Shown: positions 43,991 to 53,826, numbered from the stretch's first letter. The stretch: 64,000 nt of DNA from Aquiflexum balticum DSM 16537 (GCF_900176595.1 NZ_LT838813.1:5660001-5724000); one strand, 5' to 3'. Notes: a model not told the origin generated them from the sequence alone. Program-made: numbers and translations.

Positions 43991-44371
43991 GGGTATATTT
44001 AATTGATTAATGTGAAAGTAAAGATGACCTAAAGAGGGAATTTTTCCAAATCAGGGAAAGTTCTACTTTGCTGTTTGGGTAAAGCAAATTGGTATTTTGA
44101 ATTTATTTATGAGTTGGCTTATTCCTATTGATACCGACTATTTCAAGATGTCAAAACCTGTTCTCAACAGTTTCAAAATGTTGAAAACTCGAAGTGACAA
44201 GGAAACACTTTTTTAGGCTGCTCTTAGCTCTTATTTCTTGGCTCTTGTTTCTAATAGTCACAGACTCGCGCTTCTAATCTCTCATATCTCAAAAAAAATT
44301 TAACCTTTTTTCACAAATCAATGCAACCTATTTTTACTGAACTGTATCTACCTATTTGAAAGCCAACAGAA
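43991..44371. other. Intergenic region before the ECF sigma operon
   Basis: No gene or RNA seen. It has a short inverted sequence around 44150-44180 (TCAAGATGTCAAAACC, TTTCAAAATGTTGAAAAC) and the pyrimidine-rich repeat copy 2 at 44214-44301. Confidence 0.45.
44214..44301. repeat. Pyrimidine-rich repeat, copy 2
   Basis: Contains block A (CTTATTTCTTGGCTCT, 44230-44245, one mismatch to copies 1 and 3) and block B (CGCTTCTAATCTCTC, 44269-44283, identical to copy 3). Same orientation as the other two copies and about 70 bases upstream of the sigma factor gene. Confidence 0.6.
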
Positions 44372-44941
44372 ATGTTATTCAGAAAAACTTTTACCACAGA
44401 GTCGGACATCATTAAAGGTTGCCTAAAGGGTGAGCGAAAAGCCCAGCAGCAATTGTATGAGGCCTACTCAAAAAAGTTTCTGGCCATCTGCATGAGGTAT
44501 GTTAAAGATCGGGATCATGCTGAGGATGTAATGATAGAGGGCTTTATGAAGATCTTTGAAAAACTTCCCCAATATGAAGCAAAAGGCAGTTTTGAAGGCT
44601 GGATGAAAAGGATTATTGTAACCCAATCTCTGCTTACACTCCGAAACAATAAAAACCTCAATATGGAAATCAATACCGAGAACCATTTGGAAACAGCCGA
44701 ATCTGCCTATGAACTCAATCACCTTGAAGCAGCGGATTTGATGGAACTCATCAAAGAACTTCCTGTGGGCTATAGGACAGTATTTAACCTCTATGCGATA
44801 GAGGGATACAGCCACTCGGAAATCGGGGATTTATTGGGTATCACGGAATCAACTTCCAAGTCCCAATTGAACAGAGCACGAAATGTCCTGAAAGAAAAAA
44901 TAGCCGATCAACAAATCAAAGAAAGGAGAATCAATGGCTAA
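44372..44941 (+). CDS. ECF-type RNA polymerase sigma factor
   Basis: Sigma-70 family protein of 189 aa. Region 2 is MRYVKDRDHAEDVMIEGFMK (core and -10 binding), region 4 is LLGITESTSKSQLNRARN (-35 recognition). It heads an operon and overlaps the next gene by 8 bases. Its expected regulator is the membrane protein encoded next. The target promoters are not known. Confidence 0.93.
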   Translation: MLFRKTFTTESDIIKGCLKGERKAQQQLYEAYSKKFLAICMRYVKDRDHAEDVMIEGFMKIFEKLPQYEAKGSFEGWMKRIIVTQSLLTLRNNKNLNMEINTENHLETAESAYELNHLEAADLMELIKELPVGYRTVFNLYAIEGYSHSEIGDLLGITESTSKSQLNRARNVLKEKIADQQIKERRING

Positions 44942-45686
44942 TACAGATAAAAACTTCGACCAATACTTCAAAGAGAGGTTGGCCAAGCATGAAGAAAAAC
45001 CATCCCAGCTTGCTTGGGAAAAACTTGAAAGACAGTTACCCAAAAACGAAAAGGGGATTTGGATTCCTTTGATGGGCATTGCAGCCTCTTTGTTGCTTTT
45101 CCTTGCAGTGGGATATGTGGTTTGGCAGTTCAACCCGGAATCAGACACCAATATGCCAATGACAGCAGAGGTAACAACCCAAACAGATGAGACTCTCTCG
45201 GATATGCTAGAGGAAACTGAACCGGAATCATTAAAACCTTTAGAAGAGTCTACAGTGATCCCTGAAGAGCAAACAAAAGCAGAAACCAAACCTGTTCAAA
45301 GTCCTGGCAAAAAAGCAACTGTTCAAAAACCAATGCCTACAGAAACACCAAAGGAATTGTTGACAGAGGTATCCAAACCTGAAGAAAGAATCAATGAAGT
45401 GGTCTTCGAAACTCCTGAAATCATTATTCCTGTGCTTGATGTAAATGAAGCTATTGCACAAAATAACATTGAAGAAGAGGAAGAAGTGATGACCTACAAG
45501 ATCACCATCAAGTCAAACGGAATCAAAGAGACACCTGAAAAGCAGGGATTAATTGCAGGAATTGAAAATAAAGTAGATAAAATCGGAGGATTGCTCAATA
45601 AAGTAGAACAAGGTTTTGCAGACCTGCAGGATGCAAAAGACAATCTGTTTGTGAGCAACAACACCTCCAAAAGAGAAAGAAAGTAG
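44934..45686 (+). CDS. Putative anti-sigma factor, single-pass membrane protein
   Basis: A 250-aa protein that starts inside the sigma factor gene. The N-terminal 40 residues are cytoplasmic and may bind the sigma factor (YFKERLAKHEEKPSQLAWEKL); one transmembrane helix follows at about 43-62, then an extended acidic/proline region (about 75-160) and a helical end (IENKVDKIGGLLNKVEQGF). No zinc motif is visible. The role is inferred from position and topology. Confidence 0.75.
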   Translation: MANTDKNFDQYFKERLAKHEEKPSQLAWEKLERQLPKNEKGIWIPLMGIAASLLLFLAVGYVVWQFNPESDTNMPMTAEVTTQTDETLSDMLEETEPESLKPLEESTVIPEEQTKAETKPVQSPGKKATVQKPMPTETPKELLTEVSKPEERINEVVFETPEIIIPVLDVNEAIAQNNIEEEEEVMTYKITIKSNGIKETPEKQGLIAGIENKVDKIGGLLNKVEQGFADLQDAKDNLFVSNNTSKRERK

Positions 45687-45714
45687 TACACCTAAATTGA
45701 AAACTTAAACCATC

Positions 45715-46740
45715 ATGAAAAAATACTTGCTATTATTTTGCTTCCTAGGATTGGTGCAGCTTGCATTTGGAAGTACAGAAAGGGAGTTCTTGGCTCCTAA
45801 GGACACCATTATTGTAGAATTTGGTACCTCTGGAAAAATCGTACTGGTCATTGACAACAAAGAGGATTTTGAGCGACTCAAAAAAATGAACATCAATCAG
45901 ATCATCTCAGAACTTGATCTTCAAATAGATGAAAATACCGGAGAACTTGTAGTAGTGGAAGTTTCAGGACAAAAAGGAACCCGGGAAATCGTCAAAGTGA
46001 CCGAAGATTGGAACAAAACCGAAGTATCTGTCGCAGGCATCAGGATATTGGTAGATGAAACAAGTCCCAATACCCGGGTCAAAGTGGAAACGGGGGTAAG
46101 GAAGAAAAGCGATCCGCCATTCAGGACATATTTTGCCCTGGATCTTGGGCTCAACAACTACCTGGACAACAATGGCCAATTTCCCAAAACTACCCAACCC
46201 TATGCAGTCCGTGGCTGGGGAAGCTGGAATGTAGGACTAAACTTCTTTGCCAGTCAAAGGATCAGCAAAGGCTTCCGATTTGATCTGGGAATGGGTGTCC
46301 AATGGTACAATTTCAAATTTGAAAACAGGGATTTTCAGGCTGTAAGAGGAGAAGAATCCATCGAATTTATTCAGAGAAATGATGTTGCCGGATTCAAAAG
46401 TAAAATTTCTGCTTCATACCTGACTACCATGGGCCTTTTCAAATTAGACTTGGGAAGATTGAATGATCAGGGAAGAAAAGGCTTAAGGTTTGCCTTGGGT
46501 CCGTACGCCGGCTATCGACTAGGCGGTACAAGCAAGTATGTCTATCGGCCTTTGGAAGGTGGCGGACGTAGAAAAGAGCACCTGAATACAGGGATATTCC
46601 TAAACAACTTCCGCTACGGTATCCGTGGTGAAATAGGATTCGGCAGGGTCAATTTCTTCACTACATATGACTTTAACCAACTATTCCAGGATGGCAAAGG
46701 ACCTGAACTGAATCCAATAGCCTTCGGTATTATATTTTAA
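45715..46740 (+). CDS. Predicted outer-membrane beta-barrel, paralogue 1
   Basis: A 341-aa secreted protein (signal about 1-18). Residues about 20-130 are a soluble domain (DTIIVEFGTSGKIVLVI); the rest is a barrel-like part with YFALDLGLNNY, GWGSWNVGLNFFASQ and WYNFKFENRDFQAVRG, ending TTYDFNQLFQDGKGPELNP and a terminal phenylalanine. It shares a long stretch with the next gene (WYNFKFENR, KSKISASY, GPYAGYRLGG). The function is unknown; regulation by the sigma factor in front is likely. Confidence 0.78.
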   Translation: MKKYLLLFCFLGLVQLAFGSTEREFLAPKDTIIVEFGTSGKIVLVIDNKEDFERLKKMNINQIISELDLQIDENTGELVVVEVSGQKGTREIVKVTEDWNKTEVSVAGIRILVDETSPNTRVKVETGVRKKSDPPFRTYFALDLGLNNYLDNNGQFPKTTQPYAVRGWGSWNVGLNFFASQRISKGFRFDLGMGVQWYNFKFENRDFQAVRGEESIEFIQRNDVAGFKSKISASYLTTMGLFKLDLGRLNDQGRKGLRFALGPYAGYRLGGTSKYVYRPLEGGGRRKEHLNTGIFLNNFRYGIRGEIGFGRVNFFTTYDFNQLFQDGKGPELNPIAFGIIF

Positions 46741-46764
46741 GTCCTTTTTTTAAAAACTAAACCA

Positions 46765-47562
46765 ATGAAAACGATCACACTAATTATAATTCCATTGCTG
46801 CTTCTGACTTCTCAGGGCTTTGGCCAGGAAGGAGATTCTACCAAATATGATTCTCAAAAAACAACCAAGTTTTCCTTTTTCAACACGGATGTCATAGTAT
46901 ATAAAAATACAGAAGGAAACAATACATGGGAATTTATCTCAAAAGGAGATCAATATCATGAATCCCAATCCAAGGCAAAGAAATCAAGCAACGGCTTGAC
47001 TTTAGACATCGGTATCAATACATGGATTGGGGATGATGCCGCTCCTGCAGTTAAACCTTGGGGCAGTTGGAATCCTGCGATCAACTACCATTATACCTTT
47101 AAGCCAAGTAAAAACTTCAATCTGAAATCAACCCTAGGTGTAAGCTGGTACAATTTCAAATTTGAAAACCGAAATCTCCAGGCTTTAAGAGGAAATGAGG
47201 GCCTGATTTTTGTGGAACATCCTTCAGGAACCGGCACCAAATCCAAAATTTCCGCCTCTTATGCCAATCTGACTGTATTGCCCACAATACAGACCACCAA
47301 TGGAAATTTCAGCTTTGGGGCAGGACCATATATGGGTTATCGATTGGGTGGAAGGGGCAAATTTGTATATCGGGACCCACAGAACAACAGAGTCAGAGAA
47401 TTCCAAATGGGCAACATGTTTGCTACAGATTTCAGGTACGGACTTCGTGCTGAGATAGGTGTAGGAGATGTTACCCTTTATGTTAATTATGATTTCAACG
47501 AAACTTTCCAAGAAAATAAAGGACCAAAACTGAACGCCTTGAGCTTTGGTTTCATCTTATAA
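46765..47562 (+). CDS. Predicted outer-membrane beta-barrel, paralogue 2
   Basis: A 265-aa secreted protein (signal 1-20, ending GFGQE). It is a shorter paralogue of the preceding gene: the barrel part keeps WGSWNPAINYHYTF, WYNFKFENRNLQALRG, KSKISASY, GPYMGYRLGGRGKFVYR and NYDFNETFQENKGPKLN. The soluble N-terminal domain is reduced. It lies 24 bases after paralogue 1. Confidence 0.78.
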   Translation: MKTITLIIIPLLLLTSQGFGQEGDSTKYDSQKTTKFSFFNTDVIVYKNTEGNNTWEFISKGDQYHESQSKAKKSSNGLTLDIGINTWIGDDAAPAVKPWGSWNPAINYHYTFKPSKNFNLKSTLGVSWYNFKFENRNLQALRGNEGLIFVEHPSGTGTKSKISASYANLTVLPTIQTTNGNFSFGAGPYMGYRLGGRGKFVYRDPQNNRVREFQMGNMFATDFRYGLRAEIGVGDVTLYVNYDFNETFQENKGPKLNALSFGFIL

Positions 47563-47574
47563 AACCAACCTACT

Positions 47575-48507
47575 ATGAAAAAAAATTTAAAATTATCGAC
47601 CTTGCTGCTTTTCATATTTTCTGCTGCAGCTATTTCACCGGTTTTTGCACAAGTCAAAACCATCGTAGACGTCACAAAATCCTATACGGGCATCAATAAA
47701 ATCGAAGTTTCGGGGGGCCAATTAGAGGTTGAATACATCGGGGGTTCCGGTTCAGATGTTTCAGTTAGTGCGTTTCTCGAATCTACCAATTCCGATCAGG
47801 ATATAGTATTTATTAGCTTAGGCGATGTATTGAAAATTTCCCATAAAGTCAACAATAACAACAACTGGAACAATAAGACCAAGGGCTATATCAAAATCTC
47901 AGGTCCTGAAAGCATGAACTTGGATATAAAAGGCGGTTCTGGAAAAATAGCTGTCGAAAATGTGGCTGCATTGCAGACTTTATTGTCAGTTGGATCCGGT
48001 AGTTTGTTTGCCGGCAACATTGATGGAGATATCCATGCCAGTGCAGGTTCCGGTTCCATAGAGCTTTCCAACATCAATGGAAATGTAAAAGGAAAAATAG
48101 GTTCAGGTTCCGCCAAAATACAAGAAGTGAAAGGCAGTCTTGAATATTCATCAGGCAGTGGGGGAATATCAGCCATTTCTATTGATGGCACTGTGCATGT
48201 AAGTCTGACCTCCGGAAACGCAAAACTGGAAGACATAACCGAACTTGGGGATCTGAAAATCACTTCCGGTAATTTCACGGCAACCAATGCAGGTCTGGGT
48301 GGGTCTACAAGAATCACAGGGACTTCAGGTAACTTTAGGATTCAGACATTTTCAAACCTGAAGGATTTCAATTATGATCTAAGTGCGACTTCTGGAAATA
48401 TTACCGTTGGAAATTCAAGAAGCGGTAGAAATTTAATCATAGACAATGGCGCTGAAAAGAGCGTAAAGGGAAGTATCACTTCCGGAAATATCTCCATTGC
48501 AAATTGA
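47575..48507 (+). CDS. GIN-domain (DUF4097/DUF2807-like) secreted protein
   Basis: A 310-aa secreted protein (signal 1-25). The remainder is a regular beta-helix-like series of strands with recurring S-G-S/S-G-N units (SVGSGSLFAGNIDGDIHASAG, IGSGSAKIQEVKGSLEYSSGS, SGNAKLEDI, SGNITVGNS). These are typical of the putative auto-transporter head GIN family. It closes the sigma-factor operon and is followed by a strong terminator. No molecular function is known. Confidence 0.85.
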   Translation: MKKNLKLSTLLLFIFSAAAISPVFAQVKTIVDVTKSYTGINKIEVSGGQLEVEYIGGSGSDVSVSAFLESTNSDQDIVFISLGDVLKISHKVNNNNNWNNKTKGYIKISGPESMNLDIKGGSGKIAVENVAALQTLLSVGSGSLFAGNIDGDIHASAGSGSIELSNINGNVKGKIGSGSAKIQEVKGSLEYSSGSGGISAISIDGTVHVSLTSGNAKLEDITELGDLKITSGNFTATNAGLGGSTRITGTSGNFRIQTFSNLKDFNYDLSATSGNITVGNSRSGRNLIIDNGAEKSVKGSITSGNISIAN

Positions 48508-48513
48508 TTTTTC

Positions 48514-48550
48514 AAAATGGGCTATGCCAAAAGACCATAGCCCATTTTGA
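48514..48550. terminator. Terminator after the GIN-domain gene
   Basis: A 12-bp perfect stem (48514-48525/26 with 48536-48547) with a nine-base loop; A run before and T run after, so it can work in both directions. Confidence 0.85.
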
Positions 48551-48799
48551 AATTATTATGTTTAATTTTTTGATCCGCTAAATCAAATTTTTCTTTGGCA
48601 ACATGTCCCAATTTTCAATGATATATAATAAAATCCCAGGATCTATAAATTGATATTTTTTTACTGTTTCTTACAATGCATATTTTTTATTTGAAAAACA
48701 ATCCTGCCTGATTTCCTCATTTAATTCCATTCCCAAAAATTCGGGAGTTTTTAATACTTAAAATACCTACATTAAGGAGTTATAATTGAAATGAAATAA
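48551..48799. other. Intergenic region before the dienelactone hydrolase gene
   Basis: About 250 AT-rich bases without a gene. AAGGAG at about 48773 is followed after a spacer by several ATG codons; no RNA is recognised. Confidence 0.4.
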
Positions 48800-49699
48800 A
48801 TGAAAGCAAATATGGAAAATATCAAAAAAGAAGATCTTGACCAGGAAATATTTGACATGTATGACTACTATGTTCACGGTAAAATGGATCGTAGGGAATT
48901 TGTGAATAAGCTATCCAAATATGCAGTAGGCGGACTGACAGTTTCAGCAATTCTGACATTTTTATTACCGAATTATGCTGAGGCAAAGCGTTTCACCCTA
49001 AATGATCCGCGATTGATTTCTGAATATGTGGAATATGATTCGCCCAAAGGAGCCGGCAAAATGAAGGGATTACTGACCCGACCAGCTGACAAAAAAGGTA
49101 AACTTCCTGGTATTGTAGTTGTTCATGAAAACAGGGGATTGAATCCATATATTGAAGACACAGCACATCAGGCTGCCTTGGACGGTTTTATTGCTTTTGC
49201 ACCTGATGCCCTGACTCCGTTTGGAGGATATCCGGGAACCGATGACGAAGGCCGGACCATGCAGGCAAAAAGAGATCGGGAAGAAATGCTGCAGGATTTT
49301 ATTGCTGGTTATGAATTCTTAAAGGAAAACAAGAACTGTAATGGAAAAGTCGGTGTAGTTGGTTTCTGCTTCGGGGGATGGATTTCCAATATGATGGCCG
49401 CAAGGATACCTGATTTGAAAGCTGCTGTCCCTTACTATGGTGGACAGGCCGCAGCTGAAGATGTTCCGGGCATCAAATCTCCCCTGCAGTTACATTTCGC
49501 AGAACTGGACACAAGGGTTAATGCCGGTTGGCCGGATTATGAAGCTGCATTAAAAGCCAATAACAAAAAATACGAAGTTTTCTTTTATCCCGGTGTAAAT
49601 CATGGATTTCATAATCATTCTACACCAAGGTATGACAAAGAAGCAGCTGACCTGGCTTGGGGAAGGACAATTGATTTTTTCAAGAAAAACCTGAAGTGA
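48800..49699 (+). CDS. Dienelactone hydrolase family protein
   Basis: An alpha/beta-hydrolase of 299 aa. The N-terminal 60 residues hold [20 protein letters not shown], a twin-arginine-like signal, so it is likely exported. The catalytic cysteine is in GFCFGG, with the histidine in NHGFHNHS, and [18 protein letters not shown] typical of the family. An internal ATG 12 bases downstream (MENIKK) is an alternative start. The substrate is unknown. Divergent transcription is bounded by terminators on both sides. Confidence 0.92.
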   Translation: MKANMENIKKEDLDQEIFDMYDYYVHGKMDRREFVNKLSKYAVGGLTVSAILTFLLPNYAEAKRFTLNDPRLISEYVEYDSPKGAGKMKGLLTRPADKKGKLPGIVVVHENRGLNPYIEDTAHQAALDGFIAFAPDALTPFGGYPGTDDEGRTMQAKRDREEMLQDFIAGYEFLKENKNCNGKVGVVGFCFGGWISNMMAARIPDLKAAVPYYGGQAAAEDVPGIKSPLQLHFAELDTRVNAGWPDYEAALKANNKKYEVFFYPGVNHGFHNHSTPRYDKEAADLAWGRTIDFFKKNLK

Positions 49700-49725
49700 A
49701 ATAAGGATCAGATTTTATTAACACA

Positions 49726-49757
49726 AAAAAGTCAGCTGAAATGCTGACTTTTTATTT
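49726..49757. terminator. Bidirectional terminator between convergent genes
   Basis: An 11-bp perfect stem (49726-49736 with 49743-49753), six-base loop, A run before and T run after; it serves the hydrolase gene and the DUF1080 gene. Confidence 0.85.
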
Positions 49758-49773
49758 TCATGAATTATTGGAT

Positions 49774-50643
49774 TCAGTCTTTTGTTCCTAAGCGAGCCAA
49801 GACTTTCTTCAGCTTTTCCTTATTACCCTTGTAACTTTCCAAGTCAAACAATTCGACTTTTCTAAAGTCAATCGGATGGCTTTCACTTTGAAGGGCAATA
49901 AATCCCGACTTCAAAGGAGTCCCATCAATTTTGACCGCTGGATCTGAGGGATTTACATTCCCGCCCCCAATTGTGGGTTTGCTGTATTTTATCACCGTAT
50001 CACCTTCCAAAATATGATAGACAATAGAATCTCCCAACACCAAAAATTGTGCTGTAACCCATTGTTCACCATGATAGGTTTGGGAAGTGGAATTTAAACA
50101 ATGCGGTGTAAATAACTCTCCATCCAATACCACATGTGTGCCAGGAGTGCAGAGATTGCTTGTTGTTCTTTCATTGGTTCCATCTCCGCCCAGAAATTGT
50201 CCTTCTATGGAAATGGGGAAATCCTGATCTTTCAAAATGGTTTTAGGATCCTGACAATGTAGCATGGCACCTGAGTTTCTCAAAGCCCAACCTTCCCCTT
50301 CAGGAGCCTGTTCTCCAACAAAACGGTACTCTACATTGAGGAGGTAATAGGAAAAAGGTTGCTTAAAATAGATGTGACCATATTGCTGATCAAAGGCCTC
50401 ATAGCCGTCATATCTGACTTTCATCATGCCATCTTCCACCCTGAAGGTATTTGCAAAGTTTTCGTTGAGTTCATGCTTGGCTATTTTGATGGTCCAATCA
50501 TCCAAATCTTGCCCGTTGAAAAGCTGAATCCATTGGCCGGATTTTTCCTCGTCAATTGAATTCTTGGTTTGGCATGAAAAAATCAAAATTAGCAACAATA
50601 CAACAGGTATACTCTTTATTGATTTAAGGGAAGATGACATCAT
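49774..50643 (-). CDS. DUF1080 (3-keto-disaccharide hydrolase-like) lipoprotein
   Basis: A 289-aa lipoprotein (lipobox IFSC at C24 from the ATG at 50643) with a concanavalin-like jelly roll of the DUF1080 family: WIQLFNGQDLDDWTIKI, FRVEDGMMKV, GEGWALRNSGAMLHCQDP, GFIALQSESHPIDFRKVEL. Characterised relatives hydrolyse 3-keto-glycosides. A longer reading from 50718 adds 25 residues without a signal and is less likely. Confidence 0.9.
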   Translation of the reverse strand: MMSSSLKSIKSIPVVLLLILIFSCQTKNSIDEEKSGQWIQLFNGQDLDDWTIKIAKHELNENFANTFRVEDGMMKVRYDGYEAFDQQYGHIYFKQPFSYYLLNVEYRFVGEQAPEGEGWALRNSGAMLHCQDPKTILKDQDFPISIEGQFLGGDGTNERTTSNLCTPGTHVVLDGELFTPHCLNSTSQTYHGEQWVTAQFLVLGDSIVYHILEGDTVIKYSKPTIGGGNVNPSDPAVKIDGTPLKSGFIALQSESHPIDFRKVELFDLESYKGNKEKLKKVLARLGTKD

Positions 50644-50728
50644 ATTACTATTTGAGGTTTGAAGAAATGAAAAATACACAAAATCTGACAGATTGAAATA
50701 AATGCCACTCCTTTTCAAAACAATACCA

Positions 50729-51532
50729 TTACCACCTGACTTTGACCAACAAAGGTTTATGATCTGAAAAAGCTACATCCAAAACCTCCACAGAAATTAT
50801 CTCCCAATCCGTCTTGTTTCCCAACCAAAAGTAATCAATCCTGATCTTGGCTTCTAAAGAAGAATAGGTGTTTTGTGGGTTTCCCAGCGCCAATGCCGCA
50901 TCTTTATAATTTTCGGAAAGGACTTCATAACCCATTTCTTCTGAAGTAAAATTAAAATCTCCTGTTAAAACGATTGGACCCGAATACCTGGAAAGAATAT
51001 TTTGGATGGCCTTTACCTGCGCAGTCCTGTTCTCCTCAAACTCATGACAAAGATGCGTGCCTGCGAAGATAACTTCCTTTTCATTTCCAAAATCCACTTT
51101 GGCCACGGCCAAACTCCTGCCTTCTCCTCCCTTAGGCGTTGGCAAAGCAAAAGATTCAAAATGTGCCGGAAGGCGAGTCAAAATTCCTTCTCCGTAACCA
51201 CCCTCGGAAAAATCAATCGCTTTTGCAAAGTAGCCATTCATTCCGGTCAGCCTTTCTAATTCATTTACCAGATCTTTCTTACCATCAGGATTGAAACCTT
51301 TGGTGCGGTTGGTCATACTATCCACCTCCTGCAAGGCTACCAAATCAGGTTTGATTTGATTGATCAATGCTGCTATTTCGCTGACATTACTCTTGCCCCG
51401 GTTATAGGGATTTTCTCCATGATAAATATTGTAAGTCAGGAGAGTCAAAGTTTGTTTTTGCGCTCTGATTTCCATTGTCAATAAGTTTGAAATAAGCAGT
51501 AAACAAGTAATCAATAAGAAATTTCTTTTCAT
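50729..51532 (-). CDS. Endonuclease/exonuclease/phosphatase family protein
   Basis: Secreted protein of 267 aa (signal 1-24, ending EIRAQ). The EEP fold is clear: LLTYNIYHGENPYNRG, DLVALQEVDS (catalytic E), VLTGDFNFTSEE (D, N) and SDHKPLLVKV (catalytic D-H). Its substrate is unknown. The gene is 85 bases upstream of the DUF1080 start, same strand. Confidence 0.93.
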   Translation of the reverse strand: MKRNFLLITCLLLISNLLTMEIRAQKQTLTLLTYNIYHGENPYNRGKSNVSEIAALINQIKPDLVALQEVDSMTNRTKGFNPDGKKDLVNELERLTGMNGYFAKAIDFSEGGYGEGILTRLPAHFESFALPTPKGGEGRSLAVAKVDFGNEKEVIFAGTHLCHEFEENRTAQVKAIQNILSRYSGPIVLTGDFNFTSEEMGYEVLSENYKDAALALGNPQNTYSSLEAKIRIDYFWLGNKTDWEIISVEVLDVAFSDHKPLLVKVRW

Positions 51533-51583
51533 GCTTCCGGGAATTTTAATGCTGAATCAATAAAACAAATCTTTGAAGACACT

Positions 51584-51614
51584 AAAAAAACCTTGGCAGA
51601 ACAATCTGCCAAGG
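51584..51614 (-). terminator. Terminator after the CBS-domain gene
   Basis: A perfect 10-bp stem (51591-51600 with 51605-51614) with a four-base loop and T run on the minus strand, 26 bases after the gene. Confidence 0.9.
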
Positions 51615-51639
51615 TCAATAGGATTGAGATATAATATGT

Positions 51640-52110
51640 TTACCAAGTAGTTTCCCTTAGTTTTGGAAATGCTCTGATGATGTCACTCAAACTGATCTGA
51701 CCTACCAATCTGCCATCTTTCATCACAGGGAATCGTCTGATTTTATTGTCAAGAAATTTTTGAGCAGCATCAAAAAGCGATAAATCCGGAGAAAGGGTCA
51801 TTACATTTTTGGTCATATGCTCTTCCACTGTACCGGGAAATTTGGGTGTATTGGAATATTTACCTTTGATGATTTCTTTCAGACAATCTACCTCAGAGAT
51901 AATTCCGACAAGATTCCCATCACTGTCCACCACCGGTGCACCTGAAATTTTCCTCTTGGTCAACAGGTCCAGGACATGGTCAATGGTATCATCGGGACGA
52001 AAAGTGACAAGGTTAGTGGTCATGTGATCATTTACTAAAATTGGCGCAGCAGTTTTTTTGGAATCAACCACTCTAACGCCTTGAAAGCTTTTTACCATAG
52101 CAAAATACAT
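51640..52110 (-). CDS. CBS-domain pair protein
   Basis: A 156-aa cytoplasmic protein made of two CBS domains: ILVNDHMTTNLVTFRPDDTI and TVEEHMTKNVMTLSPDLSLF. Pairs of this kind bind adenine nucleotides and act as energy sensors. Monocistronic between terminators. Confidence 0.93.
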   Translation of the reverse strand: MYFAMVKSFQGVRVVDSKKTAAPILVNDHMTTNLVTFRPDDTIDHVLDLLTKRKISGAPVVDSDGNLVGIISEVDCLKEIIKGKYSNTPKFPGTVEEHMTKNVMTLSPDLSLFDAAQKFLDNKIRRFPVMKDGRLVGQISLSDIIRAFPKLRETTW

Positions 52111-52137
52111 TTTTTGTGAGACGAATAATTTAACCCA

Positions 52138-52165
52138 AAAAAATCAGACATCAAAATCTGATTTT
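52138..52165 (-). terminator. Terminator after the FG-GAP/haem gene
   Basis: A 9-bp perfect stem (52140-52148 with 52157-52165) with an eight-base loop and A/T runs, 87 bases beyond the stop codon. Confidence 0.6.
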
Positions 52166-52251
52166 CAAAAAAAATAAAAATGCCATATAAAAGTTTTGAT
52201 TAATCGTCTTTATCCACTTATCAAGGCGCAATAATATTCAAATAAAAAAGA

Positions 52252-53826
52252 TTATTCTATGGCTATTTTGTTTTCCAATACGACAAATGGCACCCAATTC
52301 CCAGGTGTTTTGGCATATAATGTTTTGAAATCAAAGCCTCCCAAAATTATATCCATTTTCCCGTCTCCATTGATATCTCCTTTTTCCATGGTGAGATAGG
52401 ACCAATTGCCCAATTCAGGAAATGAGAAGGTTTTAAATGTCATTTTATCCATTTGCCTGAAAAAAAGAAAATTTTGGAGTGGTTGGTTATTAGTGTCCGG
52501 GAAATAAGAAATCACGGCTACATCAGGATTCCCATTTTGATCAAAATCCTCCACCAAAAGGGCCGTAGCGCCGTGAATGGGATAGAAATATGATTCTTTA
52601 AAGCTATAATCTCCGTCATTTAAAAAAATTCTAAGTCCGTGATACGGTTTTAATATTGGAGATAAATCTGCATTGTCTCCATTTACCAATACTATATCCC
52701 TATACCCATCAGCATCCACATCTACAAAATCAAAATCGGAACTTCCGAAAACCGGATGAAAACTCAACCAGTTTTCTTCCTTAAATTTTCCATTATCCTG
52801 ATTGATATAAGCATAAACACCCTCTTTGGCCTGTGTCATAAGAACAATCAAATCAGACAATCCATCATTATTGATATCAGAAACAATTGATTTTCGCGCT
52901 CCCGGTCTATTGTTGATCAAATTTGCCTGGAAACCTGTTGGGGAATTTTCCAACCAGGAAAAATTACCTACATGATGCCCAAAATTGGATAAGATGACAT
53001 CTTCTTCGTTATCTTGATTGAGGTCAGCAAAAGCAAAGTGCACCGGTCTAGTCAAACTGTCCTTTTTAACAACAAATGCTTCTTGGGAAAAGGCTTCAAA
53101 TATTGAGTATTTCCCCAAAGAATAATTCGAAGGATCCATCACACCCATGGTCAACAAATCAAAACCTCCTCCCATCCTAAAACGGATGTCTGAAGGAGGT
53201 GATGAGATTTTTATGGAATCTAAAACCTTTAAATCCGAACCCGAAAATCTGAACAACCTGTTAGCCCTATCGCCAAGGTAAAGCAGTCCCTCCTTTTTAT
53301 GCCATTTCAAAAGCGTGGTCAGATTTGCTCTTTTGTTTGGGTTTTCGGGAACTGATATCTTAAACAGGTCACTATTATCACTGTCCAAATCAGGGTCCTT
53401 TGGTATAGCAGGAAGATTTTCAGGTGCCTGATCCAGATAATAAGCTTCTATTAAATCCCAATCTTTTTGTTTGATGTAAGACTGAGTAGCATAAACTCCC
53501 GGCGGTGCATCTGCATCTGCACCAAAGGCTACACCAAAATCATCCTCAGTAATCAATCCCATTCTCCTTCTCATATCTGGAAGCACTGATGTTTTCCAGG
53601 TATTTTTATCCAGTAGAGATGGTGGCGGGTTGAGGTGGCAGGCACCACAATACATTTCAGAGAGTTCCTTTCCCGATAGTTCAAGGGATTGATTTCTCAA
53701 ACCTTCCAAAATTTCAAAGTCTTCTTTGTTGTTCTTTGATTTTTCAGAACAGGAGAAAATAAAAAGAATAATAAAGACATTAACACCAAAATTATACATT
53801 GATTTTATTGATCTGTAAAATCTCAT
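52252..53826 (-). CDS. FG-GAP repeat lipoprotein with a c-type haem motif
   Basis: A 524-aa lipoprotein (lipobox IFSC, C26). Immediately after the signal comes CGACH (60-64) in EMYCGACHLNPPPS, a haem-attachment motif. Residues about 190-500 form a beta-propeller of FG-GAP/VCBS repeats (FADLNQDNEEDVILSNFG, ISDINNDGLSDLIVLM, FVDVDADGYRDIVLVNGD, GDINGDGKMDIILGGFD) that bind calcium. It is the last gene of an operon with the asparaginase and CutC genes. The role is unknown; electron transfer on a surface protein is a possibility. Confidence 0.88.
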   Translation of the reverse strand: MRFYRSIKSMYNFGVNVFIILFIFSCSEKSKNNKEDFEILEGLRNQSLELSGKELSEMYCGACHLNPPPSLLDKNTWKTSVLPDMRRRMGLITEDDFGVAFGADADAPPGVYATQSYIKQKDWDLIEAYYLDQAPENLPAIPKDPDLDSDNSDLFKISVPENPNKRANLTTLLKWHKKEGLLYLGDRANRLFRFSGSDLKVLDSIKISSPPSDIRFRMGGGFDLLTMGVMDPSNYSLGKYSIFEAFSQEAFVVKKDSLTRPVHFAFADLNQDNEEDVILSNFGHHVGNFSWLENSPTGFQANLINNRPGARKSIVSDINNDGLSDLIVLMTQAKEGVYAYINQDNGKFKEENWLSFHPVFGSSDFDFVDVDADGYRDIVLVNGDNADLSPILKPYHGLRIFLNDGDYSFKESYFYPIHGATALLVEDFDQNGNPDVAVISYFPDTNNQPLQNFLFFRQMDKMTFKTFSFPELGNWSYLTMEKGDINGDGKMDIILGGFDFKTLYAKTPGNWVPFVVLENKIAIE

